A stretch of DNA of 64,000 nucleotides, taken from assembly GCA_964017185.1 (NCBI GenBank), contig OZ024875.1:25801456-25865455 (forward strand), written 5' to 3'. Shown here one piece after another: positions 24,101 through 33,470 of the stretch. The notes under the pieces were generated by a model. That model ran no database searches. It had not been told where the DNA came from and saw only the letters and a program-made list of their open reading frames with translations. The stretch comes from Rugalucina vietnamica (taxonomy: Eukaryota > Mollusca > Bivalvia > Lucinida > Lucinidae). Positions within the stretch are counted from its first letter, which is position 1, and each line of letters begins with the position of its first letter. The translations under genes and the position numbers were made by a program.

Positions 24101-27100
24101 CCACTAGATACTGGTAGACTGCCACTAGACACTGGTAAACTGCCACTAGATACTGGTAAACTGCCACTAGACACTGGTAAACTACACTAGATACTGGTAA
24201 ACTGCCACCAGATACTGGTAGACCTGCCACTAGATACTGGTAGACTGCCACTAGATGCTGGTAAACTGCCACTAGATACTGGTAGACTGTCACTAGATAC
24301 TGGTAGACTGCCACTAGATACTGGTAGACTGCCACTAGATACTGGTAAACTACACTAGATACTGGTAGACTGCCACTAGATACTGGTTGACAGCTACTAG
24401 ATACTGGTAGATTGCCACTAGATACTGGTAAACTGCCACTAGATGCTGGTAGACTGCCACTAGATACTGGGTACTAGATACTGGTAGATTGCCACTAGAT
24501 ACTGGTTAACTGCTACTAGATACTGGTAGACCTGCCACTAGATACTGGTAGACCTGCCACTAGATACTGGTAGACCTGCCACTAGATACTGGTAGACCTG
24601 TCACTAGATACTGGTAAACTGCTACTAGATACTGGTAGACTGCCACTTGATACTGGTAGACTGCCACTAGATACTGGTAAACTGCCACTAGATACTGGTA
24701 GACTGCCACTAGATACTGGTAGACTGCCACTTGATACTGGTAGACCTGCCACTAGATACTGGTAGACCTGTCACTAGATACTGGTAGACTGCCACTAGAT
24801 ACTGGTAGACTGCCACTTGATACTGGTAGACTGCCACTTGATGCTGGTAAACTGCCAGTAGATGCTGGTAGACTGCTACTAGATACTGGTAGACTGCCAC
24901 TAGATACTGGTAGACTGCCACTAGATACTGGTAGACTGCCACTAGATACTGGTAGACCTGCCACTAGATACTGGTAGACCTGCCACTAGATACTGGTAGA
25001 CCTGTCACTAGATACTGGTAGACCTGTCACTAGATACTGGTAGACTGCCACTAGGTACTGGTAGACTGCCACTAGATACTGGTAGACTGCCACTAGATAC
25101 TGGTAGACCTGTCACTAGATACTGGTAGACTGCCACTAGATACTGGTAGACTGCCACTAGATACTGGTAGACTGCCACTAGATACTGGTTGACTGCTACT
25201 AGATACTGGTAGATTGCCACTAGATACTGGTAAACTGCCACTAGATGCTGGTAGACCTGCCACTAGATACTGGGTACTAGATACTGGTAGATTGCCACTA
25301 GATACTGGTTAACTGCTACTAGATACTGGTAGACCTGCCACTAGATACTGGTAGACCTGCCACTAGATACTGGTAGACCTGCCACTAGATACTGGTAGAC
25401 TGCCACTAGATACTGGTAGACCTGTCACTAGATACTGGTAAACCTGCCACTAGATACTGGTAGACCTGTCACTAGATACTGGTAGACCTGTCACTAGATA
25501 CTGGTAGACTGCCACTAGATACTGGTAGACTGCCACTAGATACTGGTAGACTGCCACTTGATACTGGTAGACCTGCCACTAGATACTGGTAGACCTGTCA
25601 CTAGATACTGGTAGACTGCCACTAGATACTGGTTGACTGCCACTAGATACTGGTAGACTGCCACTAGATGCTGGTAAACTGCCACTAGATACTGGTTGAC
25701 TGCTACTAGATACTGGTAGACCTGCCACTAGATACTGGTAAACTGCCACTAGATACTGGTAAACTGCTACTAGATACTGGTACACTGCGACTTGATACTG
25801 GTAATTACACATGGAGACTGAAGACAAAATCATGCAAATAAATAGCTGTGAAAATTAGTAGAATTAAATATCCTGCACTTGAATAATAAAATGTCAATGT
25901 TGTTCTCAGATTTTATATATTCCATGTACTACGATGTCAAAAGTTATCTTTTTCTCACACACACAAAAAAATCATCAGAAAGTTTCAAATAGAGTGGCAA
26001 ACATTGTTTGATCTTAGAGCAGCATTCTTCTGTGTGTTTGGACTGTTTGTCAAGCCTCTCAGCCTGATAAATGGATCATCACTTTATTGTACCATTACAG
26101 GTCAGCTGTACAACTCACTGAAAAAGCTGGGGATAAATCCAGAGTAAGTCAGACTTTCAAATTGACTTTGAGAAAATAAAAGATTCTTAAGACTGTACAG
26201 TTGTATTGACTACATGATAGTTGAGTCGCATGTGAAAAGAATGTAGAGATAAAGTAAAGTTTATGCAACAGGGTGGTACACTCCTGGCCTGTGTCATGTA
26301 AAAAGAGCCTGTAGCTTTCACATATCCCAGGCTTCACCAGTTGTTTTTTATGAGACTTAAAATTAAGGTCTTGTTTCCATATGACCATAGCTGTTGACCA
26401 ACCAACAATAAATTAAATTCATATCCATAAACCTGCCAATGCTACATCTTGAACTTTGTGACTTGAGAATTATTATTCCTGCTTTTAACATGGTAAATTT
26501 TTAGTTTTGTCTGTGGCTTTACCATACTTGATAGAAATTGTAGAAGTTTTAAATATTCACCTCACATAAGAAATGTTAATTGTCATTGTAGGGCAAGTTT
26601 AAAAAAAGAAATTATCCACATTACAAAAACATGTAAAGATTTGATCAGTCTATCGCGTACTGTAAACTTGGAAATTTTCTAGTTACTTTTATTCCGTGAA
26701 TTTTCTATTTCCAAATTATTGGCGAGGTCTTGAATTTGCAAGGCAGTAATTCACAAATATTCAAGAAAATTAAGTTCTCGCGAACATTTCCGAACTTACA
26801 GTATTTGTGGTCTTTTTTGAAACTGTGTGCTGCTGTATTATTGGTTTAGTCATGATTCAATTCAAATATTGTTGTAGTATAACCCATGAAGTATTTGGTG
26901 ACATTAAGAAGTTGTTGACGCAGGAGTTTGTACGTCAGGGATACCTAGAGATGACTAGACAGCCTAACATGGACCCACCAGTCACAGAGTTTGGCTGGGG
27001 GCAGAGAGCTAAACTAGAAACATCAAAGAGAAGGGTGCTAGAGTTTGTATCAAAGGTATGGGTAGATGCCTACATCCATTATCATTAGCTCGCCTGCACG

Positions 27101-28594
27101 AAGTGCATAGAGCTATTGTAGTCACCTCGGTCGTCCCCGTTTACGTTTACGTGTACGTTTACGTGTACGTCCGCGTCACACTTTCGTTTAAAGTTTTTTA
27201 TAAGTCTATATCTCTTGACCATGTCAATGGATCAAGTTGATACTTTGCATTTTGCTAGATATTGGTCTGAAGTTTTACGCAGTACCATCATGACCCACCC
27301 TGGGTGACCTTGAGGTCAAGGTCACGGTCTTAGAAATTTTGTGTTTAAGTTTTTGGTTAAAGTTTTTGTAAGGCTATATCTCTTGACCCGATTGATGGAT
27401 AGAGTTGATACTTTGCATGTTGCTAGATATTGGTCTGAAGTTTTACGCAGTACCATCATGACCCACCCTGGGTGACCTTGAGGTCAAGGTCATGGACTTA
27501 GAAATTTTGTGTTTAAGTATTTGGTTAAAGTTTTTGTAAGTCTATATCTCTTGACCATGTTGATTGATCGCGTTGATACTTTGCATGTTGGTAGATATTG
27601 GTCTGAAGTTTTATGCAGTACCATCATGACCTACCCTGGGTGACCTTGAGGTCAAGGTCACAGACTTAGAAATTTTGTGTTAAATTTTTTGGTTAAAGTC
27701 TAAATCTCTTGAACATATTGATGGATAAAGTTGATACTTGCATGTTGATAGATATTGGTCTCAGGTTTTATGCTGTACATCACAACTCACCCGGATGACC
27801 TTGAGGTCAGGCTCACGGACTTGGAAGTTTTGTGTTTAAGTTTTGGTTAATGTTTTTATAAGTCTATATCTCTTGAACATGTAGATTGATCAAGTTGATA
27901 CTTTGCATTGGTCTGAAGTTTTATGTTGTACCATCATGACCCACCTGAGTGACCTTGAGGTCAAGGTCATGGGTCATAGATTTTAACAGATGTAGTGGCA
28001 AAGCACAAGTCAGGCGAGCTACGCTGTCCTGCGACAGCTCTTATTTATATTACACATTAATTGTATGGGATACTGCATAACCTTGTAGCGGAACACAGTG
28101 GCCGTCTCCAAAGCTAACTCTTAATGTTCAATTATTTGAAACCTACTGCCACTGCTGTGTCCTTGAGAAAGACTCTTTAGTCTCCATTAAACAATTTAAG
28201 TGCACATGAAGCTGTGGCTCTATCGTCAAGCACTGACACACACACAATATTGTTCAAGAAAAAGGTCTGAGTGTCACATTGATCTGACCTTTGAATCACT
28301 CTACATGTATATGTATTGCTCCACTTTTCAGTCAGCGACTTGGGACAAGTTTGTCTATCCATCTCAAAGTGTTATATCTCTCCACAGGTGTATGGCATTG
28401 AGTCACAGCAGTGGACAACCCAGTGGCAGGATGTCCAACATTCTGAGGCGGAGATTCCCGACACCCAACAGCCCTCCACATCTTCCCAGCCCCCACCGTC
28501 CCAGGCTAGGGGGTCCAGTCAGGTCCCTCTGTCACAGAGGAGATCAGGGATACAAGCTTCTCAGGCCAGATCAAAACAAGGCTCGCGTAGATGA
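3146..28594 (+). CDS. NSMCE3: MAGE-domain protein NSE3 (SMC5/6 complex subunit), 7 exons
   Basis: Coding exons: 3146-3278, 8053-8132, 18494-18594, 19654-19736, 26101-26143, 26878-27055, 28388-28594. They join in frame to 825 nt (274 residues plus stop; the human protein is somewhat longer). NSE3 is the MAGE subunit of the SMC5/6 complex, where with NSE1 and NSE4 it forms the DNA-binding, ubiquitin-ligase-linked module. Visible: MAGE homology domain about residues 21-210, with '[20 protein letters not shown]' and '[17 protein letters not shown]' (first winged helix), '[11 protein letters not shown]', '[15 protein letters not shown]', 'LKKLGINP', '[20 protein letters not shown]' and '[15 protein letters not shown]', the MAGE WGPRA-type signature. 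Residues from about 225 are a Ser/Gln/Pro-rich tail. Intron 1 uses a GC donor (AAG/GCAAGT); the others are GT-AG. The ATG at 3146 has A at -3. The frame is open back to a TAG at 3041 without another ATG, so a further 5' exon cannot be excluded. Confidence 0.9.
3283..4328. other. NSMCE3 intron 1, proximal part, no feature seen
   Basis: AT-rich non-coding sequence. I see no conserved frame, terminal repeats or tandem structure apart from short T-runs. Confidence 0.4.
4329..4660. repeat. Inverted repeat, 133 bp arms, 66 bp spacer
   Basis: Arm 4329-4461 (starting CTGAACTAGGGAG) is the reverse complement of arm 4528-4660 (ending CCCTAGTTCAG). I traced it with no indels (position sums constant at 8989) and saw no mismatch. 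Such fidelity implies a recent foldback insertion or inverted duplication. No coding content. Confidence 0.9.
4661..5842. repeat. Nested inverted repeats (81 bp outer, 80 bp inner arms)
   Basis: Outer arms: 4661-4741 is the reverse complement of 5762-5842 (contains GGGAGACATA and ACAAACAGACGCACGG). Inner arms: 5497-5576 pairs with 5683-5762 (AAACCTTCGTTAAAAAC / GTTTTTAACGAAGGTTT). They abut the 4329-4660 hairpin directly. The outer right arm is also the head of the tandem element that starts at 5763, so an inverted head fragment has been placed on the far side. Between about 4742 and 5496 nothing recognisable is seen. Confidence 0.85.
5763..6647 (+). mobile_element. Tandem-bearing element, ATGTCTCCCC family, 3'-truncated
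   Basis: The head is a hairpin (ATGTCTCCCCCCGACAGGG folding with GTCGGGAGACAT). It is followed by about five copies of a roughly 156 bp unit whose starts (TGTCCGCTCTATAAC and variants) lie near 5833, 5989, 6146, 6300, 6457 and 6612. The unit includes CAATGAAACTTGGTACACTT and GAGTTATTTCCCTTTGATTA. No tail hairpin or matching 3' end is seen, so the copy stops inside a monomer. Confidence 0.75.
6648..8052. other. NSMCE3 intron 1, distal part
   Basis: Non-coding. Only short matches to the AACGAAGGTTTAA phrase of the 5.5-5.7 kb inverted repeat occur (about 6670 and 7619), which may be decayed relatives. Otherwise nothing seen. Confidence 0.4.
8738..9500 (+). mobile_element. HINE/pearl-like element head plus 178 bp tandem array
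   Basis: The head AGCTCGACTGCACGAAGTGC (8738) is followed by four units of about 178 bp (starts near 8824, 8999, 9181, 9357), each with TCTAGAAGTC, CATCAGAAAGCATTCATACT, CCCTGTAGGGTT and a GGGGTGGGGCTGGAGG stretch. The probable tail is far downstream at 18439-18472 (GCAGTCGAG, complementary to the head's CTCGACTGC), separated by the 9597-16665 insertion. The monomer is clearly homologous to that of the element at 34326-35678 read on the minus strand. Confidence 0.7.
10261..10447. mobile_element. 187 bp MITE nested in the foldback left arm
   Basis: Ends CACTTCAACCTCATTATAAC and the reverse complement of GTTATAATGAGGTTGGCCTG, sharing CAACCTCATTATAACGC. It is flanked by AA on both sides. The corresponding place in the opposite foldback arm (about 14244-14254, minus strand GAAGAACTTTG) lacks it, so the unoccupied site is visible in the same window. 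Inside are further TTATAACACGG phrases. Confidence 0.75.
10681..10778. repeat. Long hairpin, about 47 bp arms, 3 bp loop
   Basis: AAATACACTGTTATTTTTTT through CCTTTGC pairs with GCAAAGGATTCTCACATTTT through GTGTATTT with only small bulges. It is absent from the opposite arm of the surrounding foldback, whose sequence differs there, so it is a later insertion or an arm-specific replacement. Confidence 0.8.
11144..12152. mobile_element. 1,009 bp TIR element with GTAC target duplication, nested
   Basis: Left end GAGGTATGGCAGAAAAGTTC, then GTAGACACC; the right end reads in reverse complement GAGGTATGACAGGAAAGTTC, then GTAGACACT, giving a TIR of about 29 bp with three differences. GTAC flanks both ends (11140-11143, 12153-12156). 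The opposite foldback arm keeps the uninterrupted sequence (CTAAAATGTACAATGAATG near 13680), which proves the boundaries. Frames inside are short and unrecognised. A four-base duplication fits several superfamilies and I do not assign one. Confidence 0.85.
12296..12845. repeat. Inner inverted pair at the foldback centre
   Basis: GTACTCTGGAGTCACCCATG through GTGGGTTGGCATTTCATCAT (about 12300-12360) is matched in inverted orientation at about 12745-12830 (ATGATGAAATGCCAACCCAC, TGACTCCATAGTACTTT). This extends the stem of the 4.8 kb foldback inwards. The rest of the centre (12846-13559) shows nothing recognisable. Confidence 0.65.
14680..16600. repeat. Second foldback segment inside the 7 kb element
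   Basis: Inverted matches: about 14848-14876 (GCGTGAATGACACCCATTGT) with 16193-16226 (ACAATGGGTGTCATTCACAC); 15124-15160 (GGCCTGCATTCAACATAAAT, AGCGCTCATTGG) with about 15740-15770 (CCAATGAGCGCTCGTGTTGA, ATGCAGGCCG); and 14950-14975 with about 15945-15965. So this right part of the 7 kb element is itself a diverged stem of about 600-700 bp arms. Short frames here (for example 15978-16196) are not recognised. Confidence 0.6.
16690..18360 (+). repeat. 128 bp tandem array, each unit with an AGGTCAnnnTGACCT palindrome
   Basis: Twelve palindromes recur every 128-129 bp. AGGTCACTGTGACCT lies at 16797, 16925, 17053, 17181, 17310, 17438, 17567 and 17695. Variants are AGGTCAATATGACCT at 17823, GGGTCACTGTGACCT at 17951, AGGTCACTATGACCT at 18079 and AGGTCAGTGACCT at 18207. 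Alternate monomers differ (CATACTTTTTTCAGATTATG versus GAACAAACTTCTTTCAAAGT), giving an ABAB pattern of about 257 bp in the middle. The inverted AGGTCA pair with a 3 bp gap is the consensus estrogen response element. Located in NSMCE3 intron 2, ending about 130 bp before exon 3. Confidence 0.9.
18419..18472 (+). mobile_element. HINE-like 3' terminus with hairpin
   Basis: GCAGTCGAG (18439-18447) is followed by a GCTGTC-CTGC-GACAGC hairpin (18451-18466) and TCTTATT. This is the same end module as the AGCTCGCCTG family, with the inverted repeat changed to match the head at 8738 (CTCGACTGC). The end lies only about 20 bp before the exon 3 acceptor of NSMCE3, so part of the splice-acceptor polypyrimidine region abuts or is supplied by the element. 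Confidence 0.65.
18595..19653. repeat. NSMCE3 intron 3 with small duplications and a palindrome
   Basis: CTAAACCCTGTCAGTGGAAA and CTAAACCCTGTCGGTGGAAA recur about 106 bp apart (18678, 18784). Around 19420-19565 GTGAATTGTTGAGTAATAAT pairs with an inverted partner (GAATTATTACTCAACAAAAA), and AGTAGCTTTGCAGATGTAAT (18637) recurs as AGTAGCTTTAAGGATGTAAT (19468). No gene seen. Confidence 0.6.
19776..21216 (+). mobile_element. HINE/pearl-like element, AGCTCGCCTG family, about 169 bp array
   Basis: Head AGCTCGCCTGCACGAAGTGC; end CAGGCGAGCT (21183-21192), then the GCTGTC-CTGC-GACAGC hairpin (21195-21210) and TCTTATT. Between them are about eight tandem units of roughly 169 bp with TATCTCTTGACCAT, GATACTTTGCATGTTG, GGTCTGAAGTTTTA and the palindrome TGACCTTGAGGTCAAGGTCA. 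Short subterminal inverted repeats plus an internal array plus a 3' hairpin match what is described for Helentron-associated elements (HINEs) and bivalve 'pearl' elements; the assignment is inference. It begins 39 bp after the exon 4 donor of NSMCE3. Confidence 0.75.
21271..25803. repeat. 21-bp minisatellite, about 200 copies, in NSMCE3 intron 4
   Basis: The unit is GATACTGGTAAACTGCCACT plus A (21 bp), with frequent variants GATGCTGG, GGTAGACTG, GGTAGACCTG (22 bp), CTGCTACT and ACACTAG. Because 21 is divisible by three, all frames stay open for long stretches and generate spurious 7-residue repeat 'proteins' on both strands. The array is interrupted once by a MITE at 23429-23998. Variant mix differs along the array: GATGCTGG is commonest before about 22250, while GACCTG 22-mers dominate after about 24500. 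Confidence 0.95.
23429..23998. mobile_element. 570 bp foldback MITE inserted in the minisatellite, TA duplication
   Basis: Left CTGTCTGAACACCATCTTTC, then AGAAACTGCATTTTTCGAAA; the right end is its inverted match (GATTTTGAAAAATGCAGTTT, then CTGGAAGATGGTGTGTAGACAG). The arms pair for about 165 bp (including CCTAAAAAGTGCCACAAAAA). TA flanks both ends (23427-23428, 23999-24000), as in Tc1/mariner-type MITEs. No coding capacity. A partial second copy lies at 1068-1141. Confidence 0.85.
25804..26657. other. NSMCE3 intron 4 end, exon 5 and intron 5 start
   Basis: Apart from the 43 nt exon 5 (26101-26143) the stretch is non-coding. At about 26355-26410 GGTCTTGTTTCCATATGACC, then ATAGCTGTTGACCAACCAAC, resembles the 3' half of the SINE at 36121-36274, so a decayed SINE tail is likely. 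Confidence 0.45.
26658..26803. mobile_element. 146 bp MITE-like element in NSMCE3 intron 5
   Basis: Left TACTGTAAACTTGGAAATTT; the reverse complement of the right end is TACTGTAAGTTCGGAAATGT. Ends therefore share about 20 bp of imperfect TIR beginning TACTGTAA, with TA possibly the target duplication. It ends about 75 bp before exon 6. Confidence 0.6.
27087..28045 (+). mobile_element. HINE/pearl-like element, AGCTCGCCTG family, second copy
   Basis: Same head, monomers and tail hairpin (28023-28038) as the 19776-21216 copy, but with about five units. Its last units match the last units of that copy closely (for example GAACATGTAGATTGATCAAG), so units keep their position within the element. 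It starts 31 bp after the NSMCE3 exon 6 donor. CG-rich microrepeats (TTTACGTGTACG) sit just behind the head. Confidence 0.75.
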
Positions 28595-29835
28595 TGTCTC
28601 ACTCATCACTCAAGATTTGTGAGAACAGTGCTATGTTGAGAAGCTATCAAAGGTTTCAAAAGACCAGAATATATGAATCATAACAAAACTGTGTTCATGA
28701 TTGTCCATTCTGTAGGAGCTATGAAGTACAGTTGGGAATGAGGCTACATTTTTTGTGATATGGCCCAGCCAAACTGTGTTCAAGAATATCTAGTTATCGC
28801 ACGGGCAAATAACCACATGGCATTAACTGACATTAGAAAGGCTGTGGAATTGATAAAGCACATACCATGTGCAAATATTTGGAGGGTCGAACGTTTATTT
28901 TGGCACATACTGTCAGAAGGCAACAAACGGAGAGCTAGTACAGAAACCCTTAAGGACTCTTATCCATTTAGACTAATGAACCGGTGAGAAGATACCCTAA
29001 TATAGTGGTATATCTGCTGATTTTATTATTGTACTGTCAAATCTTATTTTGCTTTTAAGATATATTATAAACTGGTCAAAAAGGAATCAAACTTTTGAGA
29101 ATGCATTTTTGGGCCTATCAAGAATTAAGTTTTGGTTTATATGGTGGATAAGCATTTTTATTGCACTTTTTAAAATATGCCACCAATTTTGAAATTTTGC
29201 ATGATGTGACTTAAGCACTTTGCGATATTGCAAGGTCACTTTGCAAGGTCAACCAGCCAAAAAGTTTGGGAATTTCTTGACATTGTAAAAGTTTTGCACC
29301 AGCAAGCTTACACAATATCAAATCTCTATGGGAATTTCTTATGGGACTTAAAGTCTGGTCTTGTTGAAGGCAAAGACTCTAGTTTCGATCTTCACTTGTA
29401 CAAAGCTTACAAAAGGAATTATGATAGAAATGTTTTATTTTACCAGCTGTTCGATATTTTTCTAGAAATTTCAGGGAAAATATTTGATCCGTAACTTTAT
29501 TTGTCCAGTATATATTGGAATGACTTCAGTTGATTCCATTTTGAGAGATGCATGTATATGAAAATTAAACACTTGGAAACACAAAGTGATGCTATGATAA
29601 GGTTAATCAGTTTAAATACAGATAGATGTTTTGGGATCATTGAACTGATTGCAACCATTGTAGTCAGTTTCTCAGTTCTGTATTTATGGATACCATCATG
29701 TGTTATTGCTTAATTATTGTGATTGAATATGTTGATGTGCCTTGATATAAATGCAATTTATATTGTTAAAATGAAAATTAGGATATGGAAAGACGTTTTT
29801 GTAATATTCCTGATCTGAAAATGTTAATTTTTAAT
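28595..29835. other. NSMCE3 3' flank, probable 3' UTR
   Basis: No further coding exon is supported. An ATTAAA at about 29564-29569 is a possible poly(A) signal but weak. A 75-codon frame at 28760-28987 begins with ATG but resembles nothing I know and has no splice context. Confidence 0.4.
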
Positions 29836-30678
29836 TAGGGATGTCAACGAATGCCGAAATTGGTATTCGAATATTCGCATAGGATATTCGAATATATTCG
29901 AATATTCGAATGAGATACACATCTATGCCCAATAGACCCATTACAATGACTTACTTGGTGGTACATGTATTGAAAATATGAGGTACATGTATATGCATGG
30001 TATCCTATCTGGGCTATACCAATGGCACCATGTAAGAAAATCAACAAATTTTGCACAGAAAACTAGACAATCTGGAGGTGTTTAATAATAACAAATCTCT
30101 GGGGTTCTGTCTGAGAAAGCAACGACACACCATTATTGTCAAGCCAAGATTAAGTTCTGCATGCATGTCGTTGATATCCGCCACCAAGAATGCTTAGGGT
30201 CTATTGTAAACGTGTGGCCTACATGTACTTTGTGAAACATCTGTTGTGACTGTGTTGTTCCTAAAGGATTGAATGCCATCTTAAGTTTTCACATGACACA
30301 GCTCAAGTTGTAGGACTTTCACACCTTAAAAACATTTATTGAAAGCAAGTAATGCTTTCTTCTCAACGTGAATTAACAAAGTGTCAGTTGAATCAACAAA
30401 GTGTCACTTGAATCAACAAAGTGTCAAACTGTTAATTGAGCAATCTCAATTTGCAAGTGTGTCAAAATGTTGACCATCTTGAATTACTCAACAGACAAGC
30501 AGGATTACTGGTCATATTATTTTTCGACCTTTGGCCTTAATTTGATTCCTCCTTTAAACTGATTCATGACAATATTGCAGATTAGAAAATTATGTGAATA
30601 TTCGAATCCTGAAATCGCATTCGAATATTCGTATGAAATGCGAATATTCGAACATTCGAATATTCGTTGACATCCCTA
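29836..30678. mobile_element. hAT-type MITE, 843 bp, 8 bp TSD TTTTTAAT
   Basis: Ends TAGGGATGTCAACGAAT and ATTCGTTGACATCCCTA (perfect 17 bp inverted pair). TTTTTAAT precisely flanks both ends (29828-29835, 30679-30686). Eight-base duplications and TAGGG ends are hallmarks of hAT elements. Subterminal regions are packed with self-complementary GAATATTCGAAT phrases. Inside is a three-copy 22 bp repeat (AATCAACAAAGTGTCA) at about 30367-30425. No transposase frame. Confidence 0.9.
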
Positions 30679-30880
30679 TTTTTAATTCATAAATTTTCTG
30701 TATTAAAAAGTTTTTGAAAAAAAAATCTGTTTGGTGCATTTTGACACTTACATTGCAAGAGATTATTTTGACCAACTCAGGCGTCATATTAATCTTTGTG
30801 GCGTACTTGTTCAGACTGAGTAAATAGTTACTATAGCGTGATGTTGCTGCCATTGTATGTTGACTATCAATATGATTTTT

Positions 30881-31935
30881 AGCTCACCTGAGCCGAAGGC
30901 TCACAGGTGAGCTTATAGTATACCTATGCTCCGGCGTCTGTCGTCCTTCCGTCGTCCACAATTTCAAAGATCTTTCAAAGACCTCTGAAACCGCTAGGCC
31001 AGACAAAGCCAAACTTTATGTGAAGCATCCTTAGGAAGGGGGAACGAAAGTTTGTATAAATGGTCCAGGTCACATGACCAAGATGGCCGCCATGGCTATA
31101 AATAGCAAAAACCTTTAAAAATCTTCTCCAGAACCAGAAGGCCTATGATTTTGAAACTTGGCATGAAGCATCAGGCAATGGAGAGCTACAAAGTTTATAT
31201 AAATCATGACCCTGGGATGACTGTGACCTTTTTTACTGCAAGGTCAACTTAGGCCACCCATGCATTTGAATGGGAAAAATAGGAAAATGTCCTTTAATGG
31301 CAAAAGACTTGCTAGGAATGAGCAAATGGACAGAATATTCATGTTTATGAAAATGTTTTGGGCCCAGAGTGTTGTCTGCCCCTGTCCCGGGGCTATATAC
31401 ATGTGTATGACCATAATATTCAAACATCTTCTCTGAAACCGCTTGGCCAATCAAAGCCAAACTTTATGTGGAGCATTCTGAGGAAGAGTGAATGAAAGTT
31501 TGTATAAATGGTCAAGATCACATGACCAAGATGGCCGCCATGCCTATAAATAGCAAAAATCTTTAAAAATCTTCTTCTCCAGAACCAGAAGGCCTATGAT
31601 TTTGAAACTTGGCATGAAGCATCAGGCAATGAAGCTCTACAAAGTTTGTATAAATCATGACCTTGGGATGACCTTGACCTTTTTACTGCATGGTCAACTT
31701 AGGTTGTCCACGCATATGAATGGGGAAAATTGTTACTATGTCATTTGAAGGGCAAAACTTGCAGTAAATTGGCAAATGGACTGAATCTTTATGATTTAAA
31801 AAAGAAATTGACTCCAGAGGTTGCTCTGACCCTGCCCTGGGGATATATACATGTATATTACCATTCTAGTCAAACAATATTGGTATATATCTCAGGTCTC
31901 AGATGAGAGTTTACAGGACCATTGGTCCTCTGGTT
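30881..31935 (+). mobile_element. HINE-like element, AGCTCACCTGAGCC family
   Basis: The head is a hairpin (AGCTCACCTGAGCCGAAGGC with its complement GGCTCACAGGTGAGCT). The tail is a CTCAG...GAGAG block and a terminal hairpin AGGACC-ATT-GGTCCT (31915-31929) then CTGGTT. Two long (about 480 bp) internal units contain CACATGACCAAGATGGCCGC, ATGATTTTGAAACTTGGCAT and GGATGACCTTGACCTTTTTA. No open frame of note. Confidence 0.75.
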
Positions 31936-32081
31936 ACAGTTATCATAATGTCAATAAATTTTACTTAAAACCATGCTAGCATTGTTACTTACAAAGTAAA
32001 CTATATCAACTATTAGAACTAAGCCTATAAATGAACAAATGCATCTCAGTTTATGTTTAGGTTGGTGTACTGGTTTATTTT

Positions 32082-33060
32082 TATCGCACCTGCTTATAGC
32101 AGGGTGCGATAAAGGAGTCCAAATTTCCATCCATTCGTTCGTCCATATGTCCAGTCTGTCAACATTTACGTCGGAGTTTGGTTTTCTCTACATCAGTGAG
32201 ATCTAGGAGTGTGAAACCTTGCATAGTAATTGTCCTTGACATACCCTTCAAGCACGCACCTTGACCTATATTTCACGGTCCATTGACTTTGTTAATTTTT
32301 ACGTCAGTTTCGTTTTCTCTGTATCAGTGATAGCTGTGAGTGTGAAACATTGCATAGTAATTGTCCTTGACATACCCTTCAAGCACACACCTTGACCCGC
32401 TGACCTTGACCTATATTTCATGGTCCATTGACTTTGTTAATGTTTACGTCGAAGTTTGTTTTTCTCTGCATTAGTGATAGCTGCGAGTGTGAAACCTTGC
32501 ATAGTAATTGTCCTTGACATAGCCTTCAAGCATGCACCTTGACCCGCTGACCTTGACCTATATTTCATGGTCCATTGACTTTGTTAATTTTTACGTCGAA
32601 ATTTGTTTTTCTCTGCATCAGTGATAGCTGCGAGTGTGAAACCTTGCATAGTAATTGTCCTTGACATACCCTTGAAGCCTTGACCCGCTGACCTTGACCT
32701 ATATTTCATGGTCCATTGACTTTGTTAATTTTTAAGTCGAAGTTTGTTTTTCTCTGCATCAGTGATAGCTGGGAGTGTGAAACCTTGCATAGTAATTGTC
32801 CTTGACATGCCCTTCAAGCATGAACCTTGACCCGCTGACCTTGACCTATATTTCATGGTCCATTGACTTTGTTAATTTTTACGTAGAAGTTTTTTTTTTC
32901 TGCATCAGTGATAGCTGCGAGTGTGAAACCTTGCATTGTAAATGTCCTTCACATACCCTTTCAGAAAACACCTTAACCTGGTGCCCTCGACATACATTTC
33001 ATGTTTTTAGTTATTTTGCCCGATGCAGGTGCGATATCGACCTCTACGGGGTTCTTGTTT
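32082..33060 (+). mobile_element. HINE-like element, ATCGCACCTGC family, about 146 bp array
   Basis: Head ATCGCACCTGC (32083-32093), tail GCAGGTGCGAT (33025-33035), a perfect 11 bp inverted pair, then CGACCTCTACGGGGTTCTTG. The inside holds about five units of roughly 146 bp: TGACCTTGACCTATATTTCA, GGTCCATTGACTTTGTTAAT, TTTCTCTGCATCAGTGATAG, GTGTGAAACCTTGCATAGTA. TGACCTTGACCT is two AGGTCA half-sites in direct repeat with no gap. Confidence 0.75.
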
Positions 33061-33424
33061 CTCAGTTGTTTGTATTTAAATTGTGTATGCAACTATGCTG
33101 CATACGATAATACATTCAACCATCGAATTAACAGTTTAGACTATTTATTGAGGAGTTGACCAGTTTCAGTCTTCACAACCTTTTGCTTTTACTGAAGTAC
33201 CATTTAAGTGGTCAAAGTGTCTCATACATGTAGTTTATACGATAAAAATAAATCGAGGCATTTGAAACAAATGTAGATCTTAGAGTTAATTTTCTTGACA
33301 ATCCCTGTGAATATATTCCTGTAAATTATAGTCCAAGAAGTTGACTGGCTGATACCTGCCACGAAGTTGATTGTAACGTCGGTGGTCTGATTGAGCAGCA
33401 TAATGGAGACCAATTATTACACCA

Positions 33425-33425
<1 letters not shown>

Positions 33426-33467
<42 letters not shown>
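33426..33467. repeat. Poly-G tract, 42 G
   Basis: Uninterrupted run of G (C on the other strand). It can form G-quadruplex structures and is a common place for assembly or length errors; true length is uncertain. Confidence 0.9.

Positions 33468-33470
<3 letters not shown>

Noticed and set aside
21121..25833. Long open frames with 7-residue repeats (LDTGKLP / VAVYQYL) on both strands
   Set aside because: They follow from a 21 bp minisatellite whose length is a multiple of three; open on both strands and several frames, no start or splice context.
16700..28045. CRISPR-like regularly spaced repeats
   Set aside because: The genome is eukaryotic and the 'spacers' are themselves repeated monomer sequence, that is tandem arrays.
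28760..28987. 75-codon ATG frame after NSMCE3
   Set aside because: No known similarity, no splice or promoter context; probably 3' UTR.
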